The translations under genes and the position numbers were made by a program. Below are positions 56,649 through 64,000 of a DNA stretch of 64,000 nucleotides, one piece after another (the first letter of the stretch is position 1; each line of letters starts with the position of its first letter). Source of the stretch: Streptococcus mitis (GTDB taxonomy: Bacteria > Bacillota > Bacilli > Lactobacillales > Streptococcaceae); contig NZ_CAMIAF010000008.1 of assembly GCF_946190375.1 (NCBI RefSeq), forward strand, positions 1 to 64,000, written 5' to 3'. A model generated the notes under the pieces. It saw nothing but the letters and a program-made list of their open reading frames with translations. It was not told the DNA's origin and did no database searches.

Positions 56649-57209
56649 CTACTCATAAGATTTCATAGCTTCTTCCACTTCTGCCAAGGTAACCCCAAAC
56701 AACTCTAGGCGTTTGAGGAGTTGCTTGCCGTTGGAATAGCCAATTCGGAGAGCCTCTCCTAGATATTCTCGTCGCTTACGGCTGTCTGTCCCTGCTAAAA
56801 AACCAAGGCGAATCAAGTCGCTACGACTGATATCAAACTCATTCTCGTTTTCAAATTGTTCTGTCACCTGAGCTAGAGCCGTTTTCAGGTCTTCATAGCT
56901 GGCATGCTCGATTCCCAGAGAACGCCCCTTGGTTTTGGACTTGGGAACAGCTTCATCTCGTTTGAGGAAGGCATGCTGAACTGTTGGGATGGCCGTCATA
57001 ATCATGCGACGAATCCGCTCCCCATTAAAATCTGGGTCTGTAAAGACAATGACTCCATGACGTTGGTGTAGGCGCTGAATCCGTTCTAGATCCTGCTCAT
57101 TGATGGCAGAACCTCGTGTCTCATAGGTCTCTACATCGAAGTAACGTTTGAGATTGGCCGTATCATCGCGACCTTCGACCACGATGACTTGAGAAATTTT
57201 TTCTTTCAT
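56649..57209 (-). CDS. rnmV: Ribonuclease M5
   Basis: 186 residues. Toprim domain with VVEGRDDTANLKRYF at the N-terminus (catalytic Glu) and VFTDPDFNGERIRRMIM near 54 (DxD). Matures 5S rRNA in the presence of L18. Shares a base with the tatD gene end. Confidence 0.94.
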   Translation of the reverse strand: MKEKISQVIVVEGRDDTANLKRYFDVETYETRGSAINEQDLERIQRLHQRHGVIVFTDPDFNGERIRRMIMTAIPTVQHAFLKRDEAVPKSKTKGRSLGIEHASYEDLKTALAQVTEQFENENEFDISRSDLIRLGFLAGTDSRKRREYLGEALRIGYSNGKQLLKRLELFGVTLAEVEEAMKSYE

Positions 57210-57982
57210 TACTTGCTGTCCAATCCAAAAATTCGTTCTGCATTTGCAGTCGTTGCTGCCGCTAGCTCTTCTGTCGTCATACCACGCAAGTCGGCGATAA
57301 AATCCACTACATAGCGAGTATAGGCTGTTTTGTTTTCGCGACCACGTTTAGGAACAGGAGCCAAGTAGGGAGCATCCGTTTCCACCAAAATCTTGTCCAA
57401 AGGTAACTCTTTAGCTGCTTCTTGGATGTCAGTTGCTTTCTTAAAAGTCACCACTCCTGAGAAGGAAATAGTCATGCCAAGCGCGACAAACTTCTCTGCC
57501 CATTCAAGAGTTCCTGAGAAAGAATGCATGATACCACCTCGAGGACCAACTCCTTCGCTCTTAATAATCTCATAGGTATCTTCCAGCGCATCACGGGTGT
57601 GGACAACAAAAGGCAAATCCAAGTCCTTAGATAACTGAATCTGACGACGAAAAACCTGCTCCTGCACCTCTTTGGGCGCTGTCATCCAATGATAATCCAA
57701 ACCAATCTCACCTAAAGCAACAACCTTGGGATGCTTGAGCTTATCAAGCAAGTAGGCTTCAATTTCCTCTGTGTAAGTTCCAGCTTCTGTCGGATGCCAA
57801 CCGATAGTCGCATAGAGCTGGTCATACTCATCTACCAACTCCAAGGCACGCTCAATCGTCGGTTCATCAAAACCAACAATATTCATCTGTGTCACCCCCA
57901 TCTCAGCAGCCAAGGCAATTTCTTCTGCCTCACGACCTGAAAATTCTTCTACATTCAAGTGTGTATGTGTATCAAAAATCAT
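57209..57982 (-). CDS. tatD: TatD-family deoxyribonuclease
   Basis: 257 residues, TIM-barrel metallohydrolase. FDTHTHLNVEEF at the start (HxH), ALGEIGLDYHW near 90 (metal Glu), FVVHTRDA near 125, GIMHSFSG near 152 and VETDAPYLAPVP near 203. Coupled to rnmV, as in many Firmicutes. Confidence 0.93.
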   Translation of the reverse strand: MIFDTHTHLNVEEFSGREAEEIALAAEMGVTQMNIVGFDEPTIERALELVDEYDQLYATIGWHPTEAGTYTEEIEAYLLDKLKHPKVVALGEIGLDYHWMTAPKEVQEQVFRRQIQLSKDLDLPFVVHTRDALEDTYEIIKSEGVGPRGGIMHSFSGTLEWAEKFVALGMTISFSGVVTFKKATDIQEAAKELPLDKILVETDAPYLAPVPKRGRENKTAYTRYVVDFIADLRGMTTEELAAATTANAERIFGLDSK

Positions 57983-58075
57983 CTCTTCTAACCTCGTTTT
58001 CTATCTTCTATTATACCAAAAAAACTGACCTCTCTCCTCATCTGTAAAAAATATTCTAAAATCCATCGTCGTCTC

Positions 58076-58104
58076 TTGACGCTATTTTCCCAAAGCAGTA
58101 TAAT
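58076..58104 (+). promoter_or_regulatory. kimA-like promoter
   Basis: TTGACG (58076-58081) and TATAAT (58099-58104), 17-bp spacing; leader of about 30 nt, too short for a c-di-AMP riboswitch. Confidence 0.8.
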
Positions 58105-58139
58105 AGCACTTATTGAAATTTTCAGAAAAGGAAAATACA

Positions 58140-59984
58140 ATGTTTACAAAATTAAAACAGACTTTTATCGGTCGTCCTCTTAAGTCCTTAACAGAAGGAG
58201 AGGGGGGACTACTTGGAAAAATGCAGGCCTTGGCCATGTTGTCAAGCGACGCTCTATCTTCCATTGCCTATGGGCCTGAGCAAGTAGTCCTCGTCTTGGC
58301 TAGCCTCTCTCCTCTTGCGATATGGTGGAGCCTTCCTATCGGCCTCTTTGTCCTCCTGCTCCTAGCTAGCCTGACCGTCTCCTACCGTCAAATCATCCAT
58401 GCCTACCCTCAAGGGGGAGGGGCCTATATGGTTACTCGAGAAAATCTATCTCCCCAACTTGGCTTAATCGCTGGAGGTAGTCTGCTAGTTGACTACATGC
58501 TGACCGTAGCGGTATCTGTTTCATCTGGAGCGGACGCTATCACAGCGGCTCTCCCTTCTCTTCATCCGTACAACCTCCACATCTCTATTTTTCTAGTTTG
58601 CTTGCTCATGCTCTTGAACTTACGAGGGTTGAAAGAATCTGCTAGTTCACTGATGATTCCTGTCTATCTCTTTATCATCAGCACTGTCTTTCTCTTACTC
58701 TATGGAATCTTTCAACTAATGACAGGGTCTCTCAGCTATCAGGCAACTTCTCCTATCGGGCATGCTGTACCGAGTCTGTCTATCGTTCTCATTCTAAGAG
58801 CCTTTACCAGTGGTTCTGCCTCTCTGACAGGGGTTGAAGCTATTTCAAATGCCGTTCCCTTTTTCAAGGCTCCAAAAGAAAAGAATGCCGCTCAAACCTT
58901 GACCATTATGTCACTGATTTTAGGTTTTCTTTTTGCTGGTATCACCTTCCTAAACTACTGGATGGGGATTATGCCTCAACACGGAGAAACTATTCTTTCA
59001 CAGATGGCTCAAGGCATCCTTGGTAATTCCTTCTTGGGTCACCTTGGCTATTATATCTTCCAATTCTCCACAGCCTTGATTTTGGCCGTAGCTGCAAATA
59101 CTGGCTTTTCAGCCTTTCCTATGCTGGCTTACAATATGGCTAAAAACAAGTACATGCCCCATCTCTTTATGGAAAAAGGAGACCGACTAGGCTACTCCAA
59201 TGGAATTTTAACTCTGGCTTTTGGGGCTATGATTCTTCTTCTCATTTTTAATGGCAATACCGAACGCTTGATTCCTCTTTATACTATCGGGGTCTTCGTG
59301 CCCTTTGCCCTATCTCAGACTGGGATGATTTGCCATTGGAAAAAAGAAAAAGGGGCAAATTTCTTAAAACCTGCTCTTGCCAATATCCTTGGGGCTATCA
59401 TTTGCTACGCTATCGTGCTAATCCTGCTCTTTTTCCGTCTCAGTGATATCTGGCCTTTCTTCCCGATTATTCTCGTACTCACCCTACTCTTCTTGGCCAT
59501 TCACAGTCATTACCAAAAAGTGGCCCAACAATTGCGTCTCTATGAAGGAATCGAAAAACGTACCTACGATGGCAATCTTGTCCTCGTTCTAGTAGGAAAT
59601 GTCACCCGTGTAAGCGTTGGAGCTATTAACTACGCCCAAAGTATCGGAGATGAAGTCTTAGCCATGCACATTTCTACTAAGGAAACAGCAGAAAAAGACC
59701 AGGAAATTCTCCAAGAATTTACCGATTACTTCCCCACTATTACTCTGAAAAACATCAAGACCAGCTACCGTGACATCATCACGCCTACTGTCAAGTATGT
59801 CAAACGAATCTCTGAGGATGCCCAGAAAAAGAACTATACAGTCACTGTTCTTGTACCCCAGTTTATCCCTAATAAACCTTGGCAAAATATCCTGCACAAT
59901 CAGATGAGTCTCAAACTCAAATACGCCCTCCGTTGGCACCAGGACGTCGTTGTCGCTAGCTACTCCTATCACTTAAAAGAATAA
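58140..59984 (+). CDS. kimA: KimA-type potassium importer (APC family)
   Basis: 614 residues. About 12 membrane helices up to residue 455, then a cytosolic C-terminal domain of some 150 residues with a USP-like fold (NLVLVLVGNVTRVSVGAI, VTVLVPQFIPNKPWQNIL). LKALAMLSSDALSSIAYG-type and YPQGGGAYMVTRENL segments (here LGKMQALAMLSSDALSSIAYG, written from residue 28) are closely like Bacillus KimA, a high-affinity K+/H+ symporter inhibited by c-di-AMP. ATG at 58140 has AAAAGGAAAA in front. Alone between two promoters/terminators. Confidence 0.85.
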   Translation: MFTKLKQTFIGRPLKSLTEGEGGLLGKMQALAMLSSDALSSIAYGPEQVVLVLASLSPLAIWWSLPIGLFVLLLLASLTVSYRQIIHAYPQGGGAYMVTRENLSPQLGLIAGGSLLVDYMLTVAVSVSSGADAITAALPSLHPYNLHISIFLVCLLMLLNLRGLKESASSLMIPVYLFIISTVFLLLYGIFQLMTGSLSYQATSPIGHAVPSLSIVLILRAFTSGSASLTGVEAISNAVPFFKAPKEKNAAQTLTIMSLILGFLFAGITFLNYWMGIMPQHGETILSQMAQGILGNSFLGHLGYYIFQFSTALILAVAANTGFSAFPMLAYNMAKNKYMPHLFMEKGDRLGYSNGILTLAFGAMILLLIFNGNTERLIPLYTIGVFVPFALSQTGMICHWKKEKGANFLKPALANILGAIICYAIVLILLFFRLSDIWPFFPIILVLTLLFLAIHSHYQKVAQQLRLYEGIEKRTYDGNLVLVLVGNVTRVSVGAINYAQSIGDEVLAMHISTKETAEKDQEILQEFTDYFPTITLKNIKTSYRDIITPTVKYVKRISEDAQKKNYTVTVLVPQFIPNKPWQNILHNQMSLKLKYALRWHQDVVVASYSYHLKE

Positions 59985-59986
59985 AG

Positions 59987-60030
59987 AAAAGGCCCTACCA
60001 GAACCAAGAAGCTTCTGGCAAGGCCTTTTT
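59987..60030. terminator. Bidirectional terminator kimA / aliB-like
   Basis: AAAAGGCCCTACCAGAA and its near-complement TTCTGGCAAGGCCTTTTT form a long stem between converging genes. Confidence 0.85.
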
Positions 60031-60075
60031 CTGAATCCAGCCACTATGCTTAACTGAAAAGCATGACTAGGAATA

Positions 60076-62040
60076 CTATTGAATGTGGTTAGCTAAATCT
60101 TCCTGAGCTTTTTTATTTGACTCGGCTTTTTCTTTTAGCCACTTTTCATAAAGTTCTTGGTACTGTTTAGCAGTGACTGGCTCTTTTTGCAATTCAACAT
60201 ATTTATAGTTGTCTGCATCTCCTTTGTGTCCAACGAATGAGAATGGTCCTGTAAACGGTACAGTCTTACGGAAGATTGGGTTGGCTCCACCACTTTGAAC
60301 TGGTAGGAACAAGGCGCTATCTGTCAACCAAGCTTGGGCTTCAGCGTATTTTTCATAGCGAGCTTGAGTATCTGTGATTTCAGCGTCGGCCTCATCCAAG
60401 AGTTTCTTATAGTCAGAAAGACCAATCTTGTCCTTGACTTCCTTGTCTTTTCCTTCAGACAAGCCCATGTTTTTCAACTGAGAACCTGTTTCTGGATCAA
60501 GGATGGCTAGGTAAGTCTTAGGATCTGAGTAGTCTCCACCCCATCCTGAGATGTCGATATCATAGTCTTTTTGTTCTGCTGTATCTGCAAAGTAGGTTGC
60601 CTGGTCTTTTTCATCTGGAGAAAGTTGGATAACATCGATAACCACATTATCCTTACCAAGGGTCTCTTCCACTGTTTGTTTGAAAGATCCAGCCTGTTGT
60701 ACATCTAACTTAGCAGTCTGGTCAACTGGCATATCCAAATGAATCGGGAAGGTTACTCCCTGTGCTTGCAGGCTTTCTTTGGCCTTCGCAAATTTCTCTT
60801 TGGCCTTGTCAGGGTTCAAGAAGGCTTGCTTACCATCGTTTAGGTTAATATTTGCCCAATCTTTACCGTAGTTGACAATTTTTTCATTGACAATATCACC
60901 GAAGTTCTTATCGCCAACTTGAACAAAATTACTTGGTGTAACCGTGTTACGCAAGATACGGTCTGCTCCATCTTCACCATTTGTCTGCGCTGCATAAGCA
61001 TGACGGTCAAAGGCAAAGTTGATAGCCTGACGGAAATCTTTATTTTGCATAGCTGCGCGTGCATCTGTCTTTTCCTTATCAGACTGTTTCATAGTCTGCT
61101 TGTAGCTTTGGCGATTGACGTTGAAAAGATAGTAGAAGGTAACTGAGTTTTGTGGTGTATAGGTAATCTTGTCCTCATTTCCCTTCTTGAGTTCAGCAAA
61201 GACTGAGCTGGTTGGGAAGATACGACCATCTGTATAGTTACCTTCCAAGAATCCTCTTGCAATGCTGTCTTGGTCAGAACCATCAAAGAATGAAAGTTTC
61301 ACTTTCTCGATTTTGACATTGTCCTTATCCCAGTAATTAGGATTTTTGTCAAATTCAATCAAAGATTTTGATGTGAAGGACTTAAACAAGTAAGGACCAT
61401 TTGACAAGATACTTGATGGTGTCACACTTCCAAAGTCATCTCCCTTAGACTTCAAGAAGGCTTCATTTACAGGACTAAGAATACTTGCTGTTGTTTTAGA
61501 GTTCCAATAAGTTTCAGGTTGGTTGAGGGTGTATTGTAGTGTGTAATCATCCACTGCCTTCACACCAACAGTTCCAAAATCGGATGTTTTCCCTTCAACA
61601 TAGTCTGCTAGCCCCTTGATAGAGTCTTGTACCAAGTACAAGTTTTCAGCTTTTTTATCAGCCGCATACTTGAGACCTGTCACAAAGTCATGAGCCGTTA
61701 CATCCGCATACTCTTCTCCTTCCGAAGTGTACCATTTAGCTCCCTGACGAATTTTATAAGTGTAAGTCAAACCATCTTTTGACACAGTCCATGACTCAGC
61801 CATAGATGGAATGAGATTGCCATACTGGTCATTTTCCAACAACCCATCAATCAAGTTGGTTGTGATACTAGATGTAGAGTCTCGTGTAGAGGTAATGTAA
61901 TCCAAGGTATCTGGGTTATTGACAAAGATATAAGAGTAAGTCTTGTCTGCATTGCTTGATTGGGAAGACCCACATGCCGCTAGAGCTAGACCCGCTGTCA
62001 AAGCCATAGCTCCAAAAAGCATAACTTTTGATTTCTTCAT
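60076..62040 (-). CDS. Oligopeptide-binding lipoprotein (AliA/AliB-like)
   Basis: 654 residues. Signal peptide with ALAAC (Cys23), SBP_bac_5 domain strongly like AmiA over its length (YIFVNNPDTLDYITST, LIPSMAESWTVSKDGLTYTY), and a Lys/Glu-rich tail. No permease or ATPase gene is adjacent, so it probably feeds the AmiCDEF importer, as AliA and AliB do in pneumococcus, with different peptide preference. The location between kimA and rpmH is not the usual place for aliA or aliB, so I leave the symbol open. A -10 (TATAAT at 62078-62073) lies ahead; its -35 is poor. Confidence 0.88.
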   Translation of the reverse strand: MKKSKVMLFGAMALTAGLALAACGSSQSSNADKTYSYIFVNNPDTLDYITSTRDSTSSITTNLIDGLLENDQYGNLIPSMAESWTVSKDGLTYTYKIRQGAKWYTSEGEEYADVTAHDFVTGLKYAADKKAENLYLVQDSIKGLADYVEGKTSDFGTVGVKAVDDYTLQYTLNQPETYWNSKTTASILSPVNEAFLKSKGDDFGSVTPSSILSNGPYLFKSFTSKSLIEFDKNPNYWDKDNVKIEKVKLSFFDGSDQDSIARGFLEGNYTDGRIFPTSSVFAELKKGNEDKITYTPQNSVTFYYLFNVNRQSYKQTMKQSDKEKTDARAAMQNKDFRQAINFAFDRHAYAAQTNGEDGADRILRNTVTPSNFVQVGDKNFGDIVNEKIVNYGKDWANINLNDGKQAFLNPDKAKEKFAKAKESLQAQGVTFPIHLDMPVDQTAKLDVQQAGSFKQTVEETLGKDNVVIDVIQLSPDEKDQATYFADTAEQKDYDIDISGWGGDYSDPKTYLAILDPETGSQLKNMGLSEGKDKEVKDKIGLSDYKKLLDEADAEITDTQARYEKYAEAQAWLTDSALFLPVQSGGANPIFRKTVPFTGPFSFVGHKGDADNYKYVELQKEPVTAKQYQELYEKWLKEKAESNKKAQEDLANHIQ

Positions 62041-62126
62041 GATTATTCTCCATTTTTTACAGTATGTGAAATATTATACACCATTTGAGCAAAAATATAA
62101 AGCCTTTTGTACTTTTTTACAAAAAT

Positions 62127-62160
62127 AAAAATCAGTAGACTCGAGTTCCTACTGATTTTT
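62127..62160. terminator. Terminator of rpmH
   Basis: AAAAATCAGTAG (62127-62138) and CTACTGATTTTT (62149-62160) pair perfectly, so the hairpin works in either direction. Confidence 0.88.
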
Positions 62161-62177
62161 GATATAGTTCGTTTGGA

Positions 62178-62312
62178 TTATGCAGCCAAAACTTTGCGTC
62201 CTTTACGACGACGAGCTGCCAATACGCGACGACCGTTTTTAGTTGACATACGGTTACGGAATCCGTGTTTGCGCGCACGACGAAGTTTACTTGGTTGATA
62301 AGTACGTTTCAC
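62178..62312 (-). CDS. rpmH: 50S ribosomal protein L34
   Basis: 44 residues, [18 protein letters not shown] followed by [20 protein letters not shown] and RKVLAA; highly basic, typical L34. It starts with GTG (62312-62310) behind a strong AGGAGGT at seven bases. In many bacteria rpmH is near oriC with rnpA; here it stands alone with its own terminator, the streptococcal arrangement. Confidence 0.96.
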
Positions 62313-62466
62313 GATGAATACCTCCTCATAGATTTTGTATTCGTTTAGCCGGCTATAAAGTGATCAGTTACTAAACATACTTTACCATTCTATCTGATTC
62401 TTTCACTTTTGTCAATAGCTCTAGGCAAATGTTTCCTGCTTTTTAGCGCTTTTTCTGATGTAAGCC

Positions 62467-63681
62467 CTATCTACGATACTGTTTCAAGAAACGAGTCATC
62501 TTTTCTTGGATTTGGGCTAGTTCATCAACGCGAGGAAGGTAAACGATACGGAAGTGGTCTGGTTCCTGCCAGTTAAAGCCTCGACCATGAACCAAGAGAA
62601 CCTTTTCCTGCTTCAAGAAATCAAGGACAAACTGCTCATCATCATCGATACGGTACATATTGCGGTCGATTTTCGGGAAGATATAGAGTCCAGCCTTGGG
62701 TTTAACAGCAGATAGACCTGGAATATCTTGAATAGCATTGTAGATGAAGTTTCTTTGCTCATAGATGCGACCACCAGGAAGGAGCAATTCATCGACCGAC
62801 TGGTGACCACCCAATGAAGTTTGTACGACTTGTTGGGCCAAAACGTTAGAGCAAAGGCGCATATTGGACAGCATATTGAGCCCTTCGATATAGCCTTTAA
62901 CATGTGTCTTAGGTCCAGACAAGACCATCCAACCCACACGGAAACCAGCGATACGGTGGGATTTTGATAGACCATTCATGCTGACGCAGAAAACATCTGG
63001 TGCCAAGCTCGCCACAGGCGTATGCACATGTCCATCCATGACCATGCGGTCGTAAATTTCATCCGCAAAGATAATCAAATCGTTTTGACGGGCAATCTCA
63101 ATAATCTCCAACAAGAGTTCCTTAGGATAAAGGGCTCCAGTTGGGTTGTTTGGATTGATAAGGACAATTGCCTTGGTATTGGAAGTGATTTTTGACTTGA
63201 TATCGTCAATATCTGGGTACCATTCTGCAGCTTCATCACAGATATAGTGAACGGCATTTCCCCCAGCTAGGCTGACAGCTGCTGTCCAGAGAGGATAGTC
63301 TGGCATAGGCACCAAGACCTCATCCCCATTGTCCAAAAGCCCCTGCATGGACATGACAATCAACTCACTGACACCATTTCCAAGGTAGATATCATCAATA
63401 TCTACGTTTGGGAATTTCTTCAATTGGCAATACTGCATAATGGCCTTACGGGCTGAGAAAATCCCTTTGGAGTCAGAATAACCTTCACTATCACGCGCAT
63501 TCATAATCAAGTCATGAATGACCTCGTCTGGCGCTGTAAAGCCAAATTCTGCTGGATTTCCTGTATTCAGACGTAAAATCTTTTCTCCGTTTGCTCGCAT
63601 TCGCATGGCTTCTTCCAAAACAGGGCCACGGATATCATAAGCAACATGTTCTAACTTACTAGACTTGTTATATTCTTTCAT
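62467..63681 (-). CDS. Pyridoxal-phosphate aminotransferase (AlaA-like)
   Basis: 404 residues, class I/II aminotransferase. PLP Lys lies in SMNGLSKSHRIAGFRVGW near 238; NPNNPTGALYP near 176 and GNGVSELIVMSMQG near 102 are family motifs. Close in pattern to AlaA/AlaT, which makes alanine from pyruvate and glutamate. Upstream of rpmH on the same strand with a 154-bp gap. Confidence 0.88.
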   Translation of the reverse strand: MKEYNKSSKLEHVAYDIRGPVLEEAMRMRANGEKILRLNTGNPAEFGFTAPDEVIHDLIMNARDSEGYSDSKGIFSARKAIMQYCQLKKFPNVDIDDIYLGNGVSELIVMSMQGLLDNGDEVLVPMPDYPLWTAAVSLAGGNAVHYICDEAAEWYPDIDDIKSKITSNTKAIVLINPNNPTGALYPKELLLEIIEIARQNDLIIFADEIYDRMVMDGHVHTPVASLAPDVFCVSMNGLSKSHRIAGFRVGWMVLSGPKTHVKGYIEGLNMLSNMRLCSNVLAQQVVQTSLGGHQSVDELLLPGGRIYEQRNFIYNAIQDIPGLSAVKPKAGLYIFPKIDRNMYRIDDDEQFVLDFLKQEKVLLVHGRGFNWQEPDHFRIVYLPRVDELAQIQEKMTRFLKQYRR

Positions 63682-63778
63682 CTTGTTTCCTCAATTCATC
63701 AGGATAGTAACATTATACCACTAGAAAGACAATGCGACAAGTTTACTGAAATGTGTTACTAAAATCCTACAGAAGAAA

Positions 63779-63800
63779 AACCTCACTAAGAGCGAGGTCA
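63779..63800 (-). terminator. Terminator of the edge gene
   Basis: CCTC/GAGG arms (ACCTC ... GAGGT on the minus strand) with a run of five T following. It lies beyond the stop of the partial membrane protein. Confidence 0.55.
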
Positions 63801-63837
63801 AGACAGTGGAGATAGCAGGTGTTTTGCGAAAGTCACA

Positions 63838-64000
63838 TCACATACCAAAAGATAAACCTAGAAAAAGCAAGCCTAAAAAGGAGTCATAGAGAAGATTGAA
63901 CATGAGGAAAAGTCCCCATATCATCAAGTAGTCCCAACGCCCACTTCGTTTTGCAACTAGGAATAAGATTAGATGGTAGAGTAGGTGAAAGACTAAAAAT
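63838..64000 (-). CDS. Membrane protein, C-terminal end only
   Basis: The last 54 codons of a minus-strand gene that continues past the window edge. The end reads as hydrophobic helices split by a basic loop (LILFLVAKRSGRWDYLMIWG, then FLMFNLLYDSFLGLLFLGLS). The shape, with a short loop and a final helix, is like polysaccharide polymerase or O-antigen-ligase-type proteins, but this is not enough to name it. Confidence 0.6.
   Translation of the reverse strand, partial: FLVFHLLYHLILFLVAKRSGRWDYLMIWGLFLMFNLLYDSFLGLLFLGLSFGM

Noticed and set aside
57983-58139. c-di-AMP (ydaO) riboswitch before the kimA-like gene
   Set aside because: The promoter lies only about 60 bases from the ATG, leaving no room for the riboswitch.

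Overview
The window looks like a chromosome segment from a mitis-group Streptococcus (S. mitis, S. oralis or a close relative of S. pneumoniae). Three things point there: the gene order (pepA, piuBCDA, the murI-to-yidD cluster, amiACDEF, endA-epuA-murA, coaD-rsmD-asnA, pflA, lysA, purR, cbf1, rmuC, thiN, rpe, rsgA, ksgA, rnmV, tatD, rpmH), the moderate-to-low GC content, and several BOX-type repeats typical of pneumococcus and its neighbours. The species call is from memory of gene order and family features, not from a search.

Layout. 1-6.8 kb: an orphan EntA-type immunity gene, pepA, galE and the piuBCDA iron/haem importer. 6.8-13 kb: a tightly overlapping minus-strand cluster murI-rdgB-yfcE-CBS-xerD-scpA-scpB-rluB-yidD, plus yneF. 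13.2-16.4 kb: an aromatic amino-acid ABC importer (trpXYZ type) behind a long leader that I read as a ribosome-controlled attenuator. 16.4-20.6 kb: an IS630 remnant, malolactic enzyme, an XRE regulator, a MleR-like LysR regulator, a BOX element and a MITE-like repeat. 20.5-27.2 kb: amiACDEF oligopeptide permease. 27.2-38.7 kb: tRNA-Cys, then housekeeping genes, with an AT-rich acyltransferase placed just upstream of murA. 38.9-42.9 kb: a two-component system and a LanFEG/BcrAB-like ABC exporter. 43-51.8 kb: metabolic and RNA/ribosome-maturation genes. 51.9-56.6 kb: a lactococcin-972-type bacteriocin locus with a frameshifted accessory gene and a frameshifted XRE/TPR regulator. 56.6-64 kb: rnmV, tatD, a KimA-type potassium importer, a second oligopeptide-binding lipoprotein, rpmH, an aminotransferase and the end of a membrane protein.

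The strongest new signal is the 290-nt leader before the aromatic amino-acid importer. A good promoter is followed by a 19-residue ORF rich in Phe/Tyr codons. Its stop codon abuts a chain of eight segments that can pair as 1:2, 2:3, 4:5, 5:6, 6:7 and 7:8 and that ends in an intrinsic terminator. The two self-consistent states (1:2+4:5+6:7, read-through; 2:3+5:6+7:8, termination) match what a ribosome stalled at aromatic codons or resting at the stop codon would impose.

Nutrient supply is a common thread. Peptide uptake (Ami plus a second binding protein), aromatic amino-acid uptake and iron uptake sit together, and close matches to the CodY box lie directly upstream of the -35 elements of piuB and amiA. 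Competition and defence genes (lactococcin-972 type, LanFEG-like exporter, EntA-type immunity) form the accessory part, where the decay (two frameshifts and BOX insertions) is concentrated.
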